Origin: Paenirhizobium daejeonense
GTDB taxonomy: Bacteria > Pseudomonadota > Alphaproteobacteria > Rhizobiales > Rhizobiaceae
NCBI RefSeq assembly: GCF_014280875.1
Contig: NZ_JACLAL010000007.1
Span: forward strand, 124,001-188,000
DNA length: 64,000 nt
Direction: 5' to 3'
The translations under genes were made by a program, and so were the position numbers. The notes beneath the pieces are model-generated. The model had not been told where the DNA came from. It saw nothing but the letters and a program-made list of their open reading frames with translations, and did not search any database. Below, in pieces: positions 43,132 through 52,109 of the stretch (within the stretch, counting starts at the first letter, position 1; the number at the start of each line of letters is the position of its first letter).

Positions 43132-44181
43132 GTGAAAGCGAATTTGGAAGACAGGCTCATCAGGACCATGGAGGACTTTGCCGAGTTTGTCGGATTGTCA
43201 CGACCGACCGTCTCGAAGTATTTCAACGATCCGGGTTCGGTCCGCCGCAAGACGCGTGACCTGATCGAGGTGGCGCTCAAGCAGAGCGGCTTCCGCCCCA
43301 ACATGTTCGCTGTCAATCTCAACCGGCGGCGCAGCAATATCCTCGGCATCATCATCCCGAATTCGACCGACCCGTTCTACATGGCGCTGACGCGGCGGGT
43401 GGAACTGATCGCCAATGCCTCCGGCTTCCTCGCCTTCGTCCTGTCTTCCGACGGCAATGCCGAGATGGAGGCGCGCGCCATCGAGACGTTCAAGTCGATG
43501 AACGTCGCGGGCGCGATCATAGCCCCGCTCGGCGTGCAGTCGCACCACGAGACGCTGCGGTCGCTGGCCGAATCCATTCCGCTGATCTTCGTCGACTCGC
43601 CGCTGGACGACACGTCACCCTTCGTGGGCACCAACAACCGGCAGAGCTTCCAGTTGATAGTCGACTATCTATGTCGTTCGGGCGAGCCGCCCTGCTATCT
43701 CGGCATGCCGCCGGTCAATACCAATGCCGGCACCCGCGAGACTGCCTATATCGAGGCCATGTCGCAGCTGCGCATGGAGCCGATCGTGCTGCCGATAGCA
43801 AAGACCGCGGGCTGGGATTTCGAAAAATTCGGCTATGAGGAAACGCTGCGCATTCTGGAAAACGGCGGCTTCCCCACAGGCACGGTTCTCTGCGCCAATG
43901 ACCGCGTGGCCTTCGGCGCGATTTCCGCCGCCTATCATGCCGGCATCAAGGTCGGGCGCGGCCAGGACCGTGAACTTCGCATCGCCGGCCATGACGACCA
44001 TCCGTTGTCGCGCTACGCCTGTCCGCCCATCACCACGGTCGCCCAGAGCTACAACGACATCGGCCGCATCGCCATGGAGCTTCTGCTGCGCAAGCTCGGC
44101 GAGGAAGACGCCGGCTCGACCCCGGAACACGAAGAGCAGGTTCTCCTCAACGCCGAAATCATCCTGCGCGAATCCGCCTGA
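43132..44181 (+). CDS. LacI family transcriptional regulator
   Basis: 349 residues from GTG 43132; Met13 (ATG 43168) is an alternative that keeps the whole DNA-binding domain. The headpiece is MEDFAEFVGLSRPTVSKYFNDPGSVRRKTRDLIEVALKQSGFRPN with the following hinge, then the periplasmic-binding-like domain (ILGIIIPNSTDPFYMAL, IAGHDDHPLSRYACPPITTV). It follows the sugar operon in the same direction after a 179-base gap and is probably its regulator. GATTTAAATC (43108-43117) before its start may be an operator. Confidence 0.9.
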   Translation: MKANLEDRLIRTMEDFAEFVGLSRPTVSKYFNDPGSVRRKTRDLIEVALKQSGFRPNMFAVNLNRRRSNILGIIIPNSTDPFYMALTRRVELIANASGFLAFVLSSDGNAEMEARAIETFKSMNVAGAIIAPLGVQSHHETLRSLAESIPLIFVDSPLDDTSPFVGTNNRQSFQLIVDYLCRSGEPPCYLGMPPVNTNAGTRETAYIEAMSQLRMEPIVLPIAKTAGWDFEKFGYEETLRILENGGFPTGTVLCANDRVAFGAISAAYHAGIKVGRGQDRELRIAGHDDHPLSRYACPPITTVAQSYNDIGRIAMELLLRKLGEEDAGSTPEHEEQVLLNAEIILRESA

Positions 44182-44281
44182 GCCGGCGGGAAGGACCGGG
44201 CATTTTAGTGTCCGGCCCGCTGTCGTTCCAAATACCTGAAAGCGGCTTCCGGCACTCCCTATCACATGGATAGCACGCTAT

Positions 44282-45847
44282 TCATCCCGCGCGATCATAC
44301 CCGATATTGCGGGCGAGCCAGCAGCCGATGGTAAGACCGGCGACAGAGCCGTCGGCGTTGCGACGCACCCTGACCGTCCAGTCTCCGGGTGGAGAAGCAT
44401 CGATGGAACGACGGGAGGTGACGATCCAGATGTCTTCGGCGAGCGGATACATCCGCTCCATCGGTCCCGTTCCCAGCATGCCCTTGAAGAGGGCGTGCAC
44501 CGCGCCGTCGCGGGCCTCGATCTCGAGGTCGGCATCCAGCTCTTCGGAATGGTAGAGACCGGCAATATCGCTGCCATCGGCATAATCGATGCGGGTAAGC
44601 GACCGTGCCCGGACATGCAGGTTTTCCTGGCTGCGATGCATGACCAGCGCATCGCCGTCCTTTTCCAGGCGCAATCCCTGTCCACGGGCGATGCCATCGG
44701 TGCCGACCGTCAGGCGCGACGGCGAGGGGCTGTAATAGAGCTTGACGCCGGTGGCGTCCTGAACGGTGCGCAGGATCAGCCCGCGCTCCTCGTCCAGCCA
44801 CAACCCGTCCCATCCTTCCGGTCGCACCGACGCATTCGGCCGGGGCGGCATGCCGAGGGCAGCCTCCATCAGCGAGATTGCGGAAGTGAAGGTGCCGGTG
44901 TCGTGGTTGAACATCACCACCACCGACAGTCGCTCTTCCGCGGCATGCAGACGATAGGAACTGAAGCCGCGGAGGCCGCCGCCATGGCCGGTGAACTTCA
45001 CGCCCGCCCAGTTGTCGCGGCGCAGGCCGTAGCCGTAATCCGCAAGCGAGCCGTCGGAATAGGTCACGGGCGCCGTCAGGCGGTTATAGAGGCCTTGAGG
45101 GTCGTCCCGCGTCGCGTCGATATGCACTTCCCAGGCCAGCATGTCGTCCAGCGCCGCCGAGATGCCGGCATCGCCGAACCAGTACACGCCGTTGTCGGCC
45201 GGCAGGAAGCCGATCTCGTCATTGCCCTCGTAGCCGATGACGCCATCGAGCGGATGGCGCGCATCCTGCGAGAGAACCGCCGTTTTCATGCCAGCCGGCG
45301 CAAACAGGCGTTCCGACAGAAGCTCGCCGAAATCGCGTCCGGTTCCGCGCTCGATCAGTTCGGCCAGAATGCGGAAATTGGCGTTATTGTAGGAATAGAG
45401 GGTGCCTGCCCGGAAATGATCGGTCTTCGACCGGGCGATCAGTGGCAGGGCATCTTCCCGGCGGAAACTCATCTCCGGCAGCGCGCCTTGCAGAACGGTC
45501 AGCGCCCAGTAATCGCGCAGGCCCGACTGGTTGTGGCAAAGCTGTTCCACGGTCGGCAACGGGTCGCGATAATCCGGCAGGAAATCGGCGACCTGCGCAT
45601 CGAGCGAGGCGGGGTCATCGAACAGGTCGAGCAATAGCGCACAGGTGAAGTGCTTGGAGATCGAGCAGATCGGCAGGCGGGTCGCCGCCGTCATCGGCAG
45701 CCGGCGATAGGTATCGGCAAAACCCCATGCGCGCCGTGCGACGATCCTGCCGTCCTTCACCACGCCCGCCACGCCTCCGGGACCCTTGCAGCGGGAGGGA
45801 AGGAGGTTCAGCGCCCGTTCGAGCGCGGCAGTGTCGATCGTCGACAT
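44282..45847 (-). CDS. dap: D-aminopeptidase (penicillin-recognising family, S12)
   Basis: 521 residues, the same length as the D-aminopeptidase of Brucella (Ochrobactrum) anthropi. The active-site residues align exactly: SISK with Ser62 and Lys65, YNN with Tyr153, and HGG at 288-290. Two C-terminal lipocalin-like beta domains follow, including the ASPPGDWTVRVRRN and TIGCWLARNI segments of that enzyme, where a loop selects for D-residues. The enzyme releases free N-terminal D-amino acids from peptides and amides. No signal peptide, so it acts on imported peptides. Last gene of the leftward lysA-ABC-YkuD operon, 56 bases behind the YkuD gene. One of the most securely identified enzymes here. 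Confidence 0.92.
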   Translation of the reverse strand: MSTIDTAALERALNLLPSRCKGPGGVAGVVKDGRIVARRAWGFADTYRRLPMTAATRLPICSISKHFTCALLLDLFDDPASLDAQVADFLPDYRDPLPTVEQLCHNQSGLRDYWALTVLQGALPEMSFRREDALPLIARSKTDHFRAGTLYSYNNANFRILAELIERGTGRDFGELLSERLFAPAGMKTAVLSQDARHPLDGVIGYEGNDEIGFLPADNGVYWFGDAGISAALDDMLAWEVHIDATRDDPQGLYNRLTAPVTYSDGSLADYGYGLRRDNWAGVKFTGHGGGLRGFSSYRLHAAEERLSVVVMFNHDTGTFTSAISLMEAALGMPPRPNASVRPEGWDGLWLDEERGLILRTVQDATGVKLYYSPSPSRLTVGTDGIARGQGLRLEKDGDALVMHRSQENLHVRARSLTRIDYADGSDIAGLYHSEELDADLEIEARDGAVHALFKGMLGTGPMERMYPLAEDIWIVTSRRSIDASPPGDWTVRVRRNADGSVAGLTIGCWLARNIGYDRAG

Positions 45848-45903
45848 GACGAAGTACCCGGATTTCTATCAATGAAAGGTAGCGAGGCGAATGCGACGCG
45901 GGA

Positions 45904-46419
45904 TCAGGCCGCGTCGCTGAAGCAGAGGCTGACGGACGGTTCCGCCCGGGCCAGAAACTCCAGAAGGTCGTCGCGGGAAAGTGCGGCGCAGCCGGCCGTC
46001 GGCGAATAGTTGTCGCGCGCGAGATGCAGGAAGATCGCGCTGCCGGCGCCCGGCACCACCGGATCGTCGTTGTGACCGAGCACCACGACGATGTCGTAGA
46101 CCTCGTCTTCCCGCCAGAGTTCCTCATGGCTTGCCGCGTAGGGAAGCCGGACCTTGCGGTTGTACTGCGGATCGGAAGGCTCGTCGCACCAGCCGTCGAG
46201 ACGGTCGATGGGCGTGCAGGGCAGGGCAGTCGCGGGCTTTTCCATGCGGTCGGCGCGGTAATAGAGATGCCGGATCGGCCAGCAGCCGACGGGGCTGACG
46301 CCATCGCCCTCGGTCTTTTCGAGATGAATGCCGCCGCGGCCGACGGCGCAACGCCAGCTCCGGTCGCCATGACGGGCTTCCCACAGCTCGTCGCCGATCT
46401 TCTTCACGATCAGGTCCAT
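45904..46419 (-). CDS. Small YkuD-domain (L,D-transpeptidase family) protein without signal peptide
   Basis: 171 residues, a single YkuD domain: CAVGRGGIHLEKTEGDGVSPVGCWPI at the N-terminus and FLHLARDNYSPTAGCAAL with His132, Thr141, Gly143 and Cys144. Starts at ATG 46419 after AAGGAAAGAAC. There is no signal peptide, membrane span or LysM domain, so it is predicted cytoplasmic. Cytoplasmic YkuD proteins such as Acinetobacter ElsL act as L,D-carboxypeptidases in cell-wall recycling. Its place between the peptide ATPase and dap suggests trimming of imported D-amino-acid peptides. It shares its fold with the N-terminal half of the fusion at 22942. Confidence 0.87.
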   Translation of the reverse strand: MDLIVKKIGDELWEARHGDRSWRCAVGRGGIHLEKTEGDGVSPVGCWPIRHLYYRADRMEKPATALPCTPIDRLDGWCDEPSDPQYNRKVRLPYAASHEELWREDEVYDIVVVLGHNDDPVVPGAGSAIFLHLARDNYSPTAGCAALSRDDLLEFLARAEPSVSLCFSDAA

Positions 46420-46455
46420 GTTCTTTCCTTCCCTAACCTCACAGAGCCGCCGGGC

Positions 46456-47430
46456 TTATTCGCCCAGCGGAAAATGACAAGCAACGCCCCGGCCGTCATT
46501 GGTCGCCAGCGCCGGATCTTCCGTGCGGCAGATATCCTTGGCATAGGGGCAGCGCGTGTGGAAGCGACAGCCGCTCGGCAGGTTCACCGGGCTCGGAATG
46601 TCGCCCACCAGCACCGGACGTTCGCGATTGCGCTGATGCGGATCGGCGCGCGGCACGGCGGAAATCAGGAACATGGTATAGGGATGACGCGGATTGGAGA
46701 AGATCTCCTCCGTGGTCCCCACTTCCACCAGTCGCCCGAGGAACATCACACCGATGCGGTCGGCAAACTGCCTGACGACGCTAAGGTCGTGAGTGATGAA
46801 CAGGTAGGTGAGCTTGAGTTGTTCCTGCAGGTCGCGCAGGAGGTTCAGCACCTGCGCCTGGATCGATACGTCGAGCGCCGACACGGCCTCGTCGCAGACG
46901 ACGAATTCCGGGTTGTTGGCGAGTGCGCGGGCAACGCCGATACGCTGGCGCTGGCCGCCGCTGAACTGGTGTGGGTAATGCCGCATCAGATGCGGCCGCA
47001 GGCCGACCACTTCGAGCAGTTCCCGGCAGCGTTCCTCGATCCGGGCTTCGCTTCCGTAGGCATGCGCCCTCAGCGGTTCGGCCAGGATATCCTTGACCCG
47101 CATGCGCGGATTGAGCGAGGCGAACGGATCCTGGAAGACGATCTGCAGCTTCTTGCGCATCGCCCGCATCGAGCCTTCGTCGAGCGAATGGAGATCCTGT
47201 CCGCGATAGTTGACACTGCCGGCGGTGCGCTCGACCAGCCGCAGCATGGCGCGCCCGAGCGTGGTCTTGCCGCAACCGGATTCACCCACCAGCGCGAAGG
47301 TTTCCCGCTCGTAGATTTCGAGACTGACGCCATCGACGGCTCGGATCACCTTGTCGCGCGAGCCGAGGAAGCCCGCGCTCATGCGGTAATACTTGGTCAG
47401 CTGGTCGGTGGAAATGAGGACTTCGCTCAT
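46456..47430 (-). CDS. ABC transporter ATP-binding protein (DppF type), module 2
   Basis: 324 residues from ATG 47430; the open frame beyond is a shadow of the neighbouring ATPase. Walker A GESGCGKTT, Q-loop IVFQDPFASLNP, signature FSGGQRQRI, Walker B FVVCDEAVSALD (Ala replaces the usual Pro after DE) and ITHDLS are intact, and GCRFHTRCPYAKDIC is the C-terminal cysteine motif. Overlaps the upstream ATPase gene by four bases. Confidence 0.94.
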   Translation of the reverse strand: MSEVLISTDQLTKYYRMSAGFLGSRDKVIRAVDGVSLEIYERETFALVGESGCGKTTLGRAMLRLVERTAGSVNYRGQDLHSLDEGSMRAMRKKLQIVFQDPFASLNPRMRVKDILAEPLRAHAYGSEARIEERCRELLEVVGLRPHLMRHYPHQFSGGQRQRIGVARALANNPEFVVCDEAVSALDVSIQAQVLNLLRDLQEQLKLTYLFITHDLSVVRQFADRIGVMFLGRLVEVGTTEEIFSNPRHPYTMFLISAVPRADPHQRNRERPVLVGDIPSPVNLPSGCRFHTRCPYAKDICRTEDPALATNDGRGVACHFPLGE

Positions 47431-48425
47431 GCCGCAGCTCCCTGCTTGTCGTGGAGCCAGCAGCGGGCCTTGTGGCCTTTTCCGAGATCGACGAGTTCCG
47501 GCGACTTGACGCTGCAGATCGGCATGGCGTCGCCGCAGCGGGGGTGGAACCGGCAGCCCTGCGGCAGCTTGGCCAGATTGGGCACGACGCCCTTGATGCT
47601 GCTCATGCGCTCGCCGGTGCGCTTTTCCGTCGCCTTCGGGATCGAGGCGAGCAGGCCGCGGGTATAGGGATGCGACGGCCGGTCGAACAGGTCGAAGACA
47701 TCGGCCTGCTCGACGATCTGGCCGGCATACATCACGTTCACCTCGTCGCACATCTCGGCGATGATGCCGAGATCGTGGGTGATCATGATGATCGCTGTGC
47801 CGATGCGGTCGCGCAGCGCCACCATCAGCCGCAGGATCTGGGCCTGCGTGGTCACGTCGAGCGCCGTCGTCGGCTCGTCGGCGATCAAAAGCTTCGGTTC
47901 GCAGATGAGGCCCATCGCGATCATCGCACGCTGGCGGAGGCCGCCGGAAAGCTCGTGCGGATAGGCGTCGAGACGCGCGGCGGGCTCGGGGATGCCCACC
48001 GTCTCGAACATGTGCAGCACCTTCTCGCGAATGGCGCGCCGGCCGAGATCCGTATGGATGGACAGGGGTTCGCCTACCTGCTGCACCATGGTGCGGACAG
48101 GATTGAGCGAAGTCATCGGCTCCTGGAAGACCATGGACATGTCGCGGCCGCGCTTGTGGCGCAGCTGGTCGGGGGTGAGCTTCGTCAGATCGCTCCCGTC
48201 GAACATGATGCTGTCGGCGGTGACGAGGCCCGAGGGTGAAGCCACGAGGCCCATCAGCGAGAGCGAGGTGACGCTCTTGCCGGAGCCGGATTCCCCGACG
48301 AGGCCAACGATCCGGCCGCGTCCGACGTCGAAGGACACGTTGTCCACCACCCGCACGGCGCCGCGATGGCCGCGGAAATCGGTGCGCAGGTTGCGCACGC
48401 TCAGCAACTGGTTTTGATCCGTCAT
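47427..48425 (-). CDS. ABC transporter ATP-binding protein (DppD type), module 2
   Basis: 332 residues from ATG 48425, chosen because GAGG lies eight bases before it; a GTG two codons earlier is possible. Walker A GESGSGKS, MVFQEPMTSLNP, LSGGLRQRA, LLIADEPTTALD and ITHDLGIIAEM are complete; the C-terminal GCRFHPRCGDAMPIC follows. Pairs with the DppF-type ATPase. Confidence 0.94.
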   Translation of the reverse strand: MTDQNQLLSVRNLRTDFRGHRGAVRVVDNVSFDVGRGRIVGLVGESGSGKSVTSLSLMGLVASPSGLVTADSIMFDGSDLTKLTPDQLRHKRGRDMSMVFQEPMTSLNPVRTMVQQVGEPLSIHTDLGRRAIREKVLHMFETVGIPEPAARLDAYPHELSGGLRQRAMIAMGLICEPKLLIADEPTTALDVTTQAQILRLMVALRDRIGTAIIMITHDLGIIAEMCDEVNVMYAGQIVEQADVFDLFDRPSHPYTRGLLASIPKATEKRTGERMSSIKGVVPNLAKLPQGCRFHPRCGDAMPICSVKSPELVDLGKGHKARCWLHDKQGAAA

Positions 48426-48435
48426 CGTCACGGCC

Positions 48436-49326
48436 TCAGTCCTTCATGTAGGGGTCGAGCGCGTCGCGCAGACCGTCGCCGATGAAATTGAATGCGAGCA
48501 CCGTGATCAGGATCGCGACGCCGGGCATGATGGCGACGAGCGGCGAGGCGAACAGGTATTCCTTGCCCTTGGCGACCAAGAGGCCCCAGCTCGCTTCCGG
48601 CGGCTGAACCCCGACGCCGAGGAAGGAAAGGCTTGATTCCCACATGATCGCTTCGGGAATGCTGAGCGAGAAGAGCACGATCAGCGTTGGCACGATGTTC
48701 GGAAAGATATGGCGGACCATGATCTTCGCCCTCGTCGTTCCGACGGCGCGAGCGGCCTCGATGAATTCCTTCTCCTTCAGCGCCAGCGTCTGTGAGCGGA
48801 CCACGCGCGCAACGCCCGCCCAGCCGACGAGGCTGAGTGCGATGAAGATGTTGAAGAGGTTGGCGCCAAGCGTATACATCACCACCATCGCCAGCAGCAG
48901 CGAGGGAAAGGCGATCATCGTGTCGGCCAGCCGCATGATGATGAAATCGATCTTGCCGCCGTAATAGCCGCTGACGATGCCCATGACAGCGCCGATCATC
49001 AGCGAGATGAAGCTCGGCACGATGCCGACCAGAAGCGAGATGCGCGCGCCATAGAGAATACGCGTCAAAAGGTCCCGGCCGAAATTGTCGGTTCCGAGCC
49101 AGTAGCTGGAAGACGGCGGCAGGAACTGTTCGTCGAGCGCCACCCGGTAAGGATCGTGCGGGCTGATGATCGGGATGAAGAAGGCGACGAGGAAGAGCAG
49201 GCTGACGAGGAGCAGGCCCACCATCGCCATCTTGTTCTTGCGGAAGACCCGGATGGTATCGCGCAGGAAGCTGTCGCTTTCTCCGCTTTCGATGATTTCT
49301 TCCGGAGCTGCGTTCACTTCAGTCAT
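48436..49326 (-). CDS. ABC transporter permease (DppC type), module 2
   Basis: 296 residues. N-terminal cytoplasmic tail rich in Glu, first span MAMVGLLLVSLLFLVAFFIPII, then LGTDNFGRDLLTRILYGARISL, the EAA loop KEKEFIEAARAVGTTRAKIMVRHIFPN and the end GDGLRDALDPYMKD, all as in DppC. Overlaps the DppB-type gene by four bases. Confidence 0.93.
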   Translation of the reverse strand: MTEVNAAPEEIIESGESDSFLRDTIRVFRKNKMAMVGLLLVSLLFLVAFFIPIISPHDPYRVALDEQFLPPSSSYWLGTDNFGRDLLTRILYGARISLLVGIVPSFISLMIGAVMGIVSGYYGGKIDFIIMRLADTMIAFPSLLLAMVVMYTLGANLFNIFIALSLVGWAGVARVVRSQTLALKEKEFIEAARAVGTTRAKIMVRHIFPNIVPTLIVLFSLSIPEAIMWESSLSFLGVGVQPPEASWGLLVAKGKEYLFASPLVAIMPGVAILITVLAFNFIGDGLRDALDPYMKD

Positions 49327-50261
49327 TTCGCGCCTCCCTTCATCTGGTGGCGGATGCGGGGATCGAGAACGGAATAGAGAATGTCAGCCACCAGATTGCC
49401 GAAAATGACCAGCGCCGTGGCAAAGAGAACCGATCCCTGAAGCAGCGGCATGTCGCGGGCCTGGATGGCGTTGACGGAGATACGGCCGACGCCAGGAATG
49501 CCAAAGATCGCCTCGGTGATGACCGCGCCGGACAGCAGGCTCGCCACCTGGATCGCCATGATCGTCACCACCGGAATGAGCGAGTTCTTCAGCGCATGAC
49601 GCATGATGACCTTGATCTCGCGCAGTCCCTTGGCGCGGGCGGTGCGGATATAGTCGTGCCGCATGACTTCCAGAAGGCTCGAGCGGGTGAGGCGCGCAAT
49701 CACGCCCGCCGAACTCCAACCCAGCACGATGGCCGGCATGATGACATATTCGAAGCCATAGAAGCCGGAAACCGGCAGCCATTTCAGCTTGAGCGCGAAG
49801 ATGTATTGCATCAGCAGCGCCGACCAGAAGATTGGCATGGAAACGCCGAGCAGCGAAAAGCCCATGAAGAAATGGTCGAGCGCGGAATCGCGCCGCACGG
49901 CCGAGAGAACCCCCACCGGAATGCCGATCACCCATGAGACGATCGCCGCACAGACCGCCAGATAGAGCGTGTTCGGGAAGGCGTTGAGGATCAGTGTCGT
50001 CACACTGCGGTTCAGCTTGATCGACATGCCGAGATCGCCCTGCACCGCGCCCGCGAGGAAGCGGAAGTAGCGGGTGATGAGCGGATCGTCGAGATGCATC
50101 TGGGCGCGCACGCGCTCGATAACCTCGGGGCTCGCGTGCTCCTTCATCAGGAGAGCGATCGGATCGCCCGGAATGACGTTCAGCATGACGAAGAGCAGCG
50201 CCGTGATGCCGATCAGAACAGGGATCGAAGCCGCGATGCGCTTTATAGCAAACATCAGCAT
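49323..50261 (-). CDS. ABC transporter permease (DppB type), module 2
   Basis: 312 residues, six spans. N-terminal AIKRIAASIPVLIGITALLFVMLNVIPGDP, EAA loop VMRHDYIRTARAKGLREIKVIMRHALKN and the C-terminus LVADILYSVLDPRIRHQ are typical. Start at 50261 or the next Met at 50255. A 130-base gap with a stem-loop separates it from the binding-protein gene. Confidence 0.93.
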   Translation of the reverse strand: MLMFAIKRIAASIPVLIGITALLFVMLNVIPGDPIALLMKEHASPEVIERVRAQMHLDDPLITRYFRFLAGAVQGDLGMSIKLNRSVTTLILNAFPNTLYLAVCAAIVSWVIGIPVGVLSAVRRDSALDHFFMGFSLLGVSMPIFWSALLMQYIFALKLKWLPVSGFYGFEYVIMPAIVLGWSSAGVIARLTRSSLLEVMRHDYIRTARAKGLREIKVIMRHALKNSLIPVVTIMAIQVASLLSGAVITEAIFGIPGVGRISVNAIQARDMPLLQGSVLFATALVIFGNLVADILYSVLDPRIRHQMKGGAK

Positions 50262-50353
50262 CGGTGGGTTTCTTTCATGGTCGGTCGCCGGATCGAGGGC
50301 CGCACCGGTGCGGGCTCCAATGAACCGGGAAGGATGGACGAGAGCAGGCGGAG

Positions 50354-50381
50354 GCGGCGGATCTCAAACGAGACCCGCCGC
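50354..50381 (-). promoter_or_regulatory. Stem-loop after the peptide-binding-protein gene, module 2
   Basis: On the leftward transcript a 12-bp stem with one G-U pair and a four-base loop (GTTT) starts 10 bases past the binding-protein stop. It has no U run and so is likelier to stabilise the 3' end of the abundant binding-protein mRNA than to end transcription. Confidence 0.6.
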
Positions 50382-50391
50382 GCAATAGGTC

Positions 50392-51978
50392 TTACTCGAC
50401 TTCCATCTGGTAGTAGCTCATGTCGCTCCAGCCGTTCCACGGAACGGTGAAGTTCTTCACGCGCGGCTGTACGACATAGGTGTGATCGAGGCTGAACAGC
50501 GGTACCCAGGCGGCATCTTCCTGCACGATCCGCTCGTTCATCTTCTGATAGAGGGCGCAACGCTCGTCGGCATTGGTCATCGTGCGCGCCTTGTCGAGCG
50601 CGGCGAAGACTTCCGGATCGTTGTTGTTGTAGCCGCGCACGGCCGTGCCGCTCTTGCTGAAGAAGGTGTAGAAGAAGTTGTCCGGGTCGTTGAAGTCGGC
50701 CGACCAGGTCTGCGTGTAGTTATCGACGGTGCCGGCCTTGCGGGCATCAAGGTAGGCAGACTCGTCCATCATCTTGATCTGGGCGTTGAAACCGGACGCC
50801 TTGATCTGGGACTGGATGATCTGGTTCATGTCAGACCACTTCGACGACCAGCTGCTGACCTGCGTCAGGTTGATGTCGACGCCGTTCGGATAGCCGGCTT
50901 CGGCCAGAAGCTGCTTGGCCTTTTCCGGATTGTACTCGATCGGGGTCGCCGGAGCATAGCAGGTCACACCGCGCGGCATGACGCCGTTTTCGATCATGCC
51001 CTTGCCGTAGAAGTTCTTCTCGAGGATTTCCTGGCGGTTGATCGCCATCTGGAAGGCCTTGCGGACGCGCACGTCGTCGAAGGGCTTCACCGCCTGGTTG
51101 ATGTTGTAATAGTAGATGCCGACGCGCGGGCCGGACCGAATTTGGTCCTTCCACTTGTCGCTGGAGAGGAAGTAGGGCAGCTGCGTCGTGGCGTAGTCGA
51201 CGTCGAACACGTCGAGTTCGTCGGATTCGAACAGCATGCGCAGGGTTTCCGCATCGGCCACGACGCGAACCACGATCCGGTCCAGCTTCGGCCGGCCCTT
51301 GTAGTAGTTCTCGTTTGCTTCCATGACCTGGCTGTCGTTCAGGTTATATTCCTTGAGAACGAACGGGCCAGTACCGTTGGTGGTCTCCGGCGAAAGGCCG
51401 AACTGATCGCCGAGCGGCTCGGTGAACTTGCGATTGAAGATCGAGGCCTGCGGGCTCGCCATCAACGCGATGAACGCGGCATAAGGCTCCTTCAGGACGA
51501 TCTTGACAGTGTAATCGTCTACGGCCTGCAGGCCGCGAACGGAGGTTGCTGTGCCGTCCAGACGCTCGCTTGCGCCATCGACGAAATCGAGAATATCGGT
51601 GCCGAGCGCCTTGGTCTTCGGATCCAGCATGCGGTCGAAGGTGAAGACGACGTCATCGGCCTTCAGCTCTTCGCCATTGTGGAAAAGCACGCCCTTGCGC
51701 AGGTGGAAGGTGTAGGTCTTGCCGTCTTCCGAAACGTCCCAGCTCTCGGCGAGGCCGGCGGTGAGCTTCGACTGGCCGGGGCCGCTGGTCTCGGCCTCGA
51801 CGAGACGGTCGAAGATGTTGAGCGGCAGCGTGTAGGCGTCCGAGGTCTTCTGGACGTCGGCCGTCTTCGGATCTTCGGTGTAGGCGATCCGCAGCGTGTG
51901 GTCGGCGGCAAGAGCCGGCGACATCAACGTCAGGCCGAGAAGGCCGGTCGTCACCAGGAGTTTCAGTTTATCAAGCAT
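50392..51978 (-). CDS. Peptide ABC transporter substrate-binding protein (SBP family 5), module 2
   Basis: 528 residues with a clear signal peptide (hydrophobic LLVTTGLLGLTLMSPALA, cleavage after ALAAD, about residue 25). Family 5 motifs: YTFHLRKGVLFHNGEELKADDVVFTFDRMLDP and NINQAVKPFDDVRVRKAFQMAINRQEILEK. Periplasmic. It delivers peptides to the module 2 transporter. It is clearly not a recent duplicate of the module 1 binding protein, since the two differ along most of their length. Starts at ATG 51978 after AGAAGGAGAACTGA. Confidence 0.92.
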   Translation of the reverse strand: MLDKLKLLVTTGLLGLTLMSPALAADHTLRIAYTEDPKTADVQKTSDAYTLPLNIFDRLVEAETSGPGQSKLTAGLAESWDVSEDGKTYTFHLRKGVLFHNGEELKADDVVFTFDRMLDPKTKALGTDILDFVDGASERLDGTATSVRGLQAVDDYTVKIVLKEPYAAFIALMASPQASIFNRKFTEPLGDQFGLSPETTNGTGPFVLKEYNLNDSQVMEANENYYKGRPKLDRIVVRVVADAETLRMLFESDELDVFDVDYATTQLPYFLSSDKWKDQIRSGPRVGIYYYNINQAVKPFDDVRVRKAFQMAINRQEILEKNFYGKGMIENGVMPRGVTCYAPATPIEYNPEKAKQLLAEAGYPNGVDINLTQVSSWSSKWSDMNQIIQSQIKASGFNAQIKMMDESAYLDARKAGTVDNYTQTWSADFNDPDNFFYTFFSKSGTAVRGYNNNDPEVFAALDKARTMTNADERCALYQKMNERIVQEDAAWVPLFSLDHTYVVQPRVKNFTVPWNGWSDMSYYQMEVE

Positions 51979-52109
51979 TCAGTTCTCCTTCTTCTTTGTT
52001 AGTTCCCCAATCCCGCGGATGCGGGGCATCGGCCCCGCCTTTGCGGCTCGTTCCGGACCGGAACGGTTCACGGCCCGTCCCTCCCAAGGGATCGGGCCGC
52101 GCAATATGT

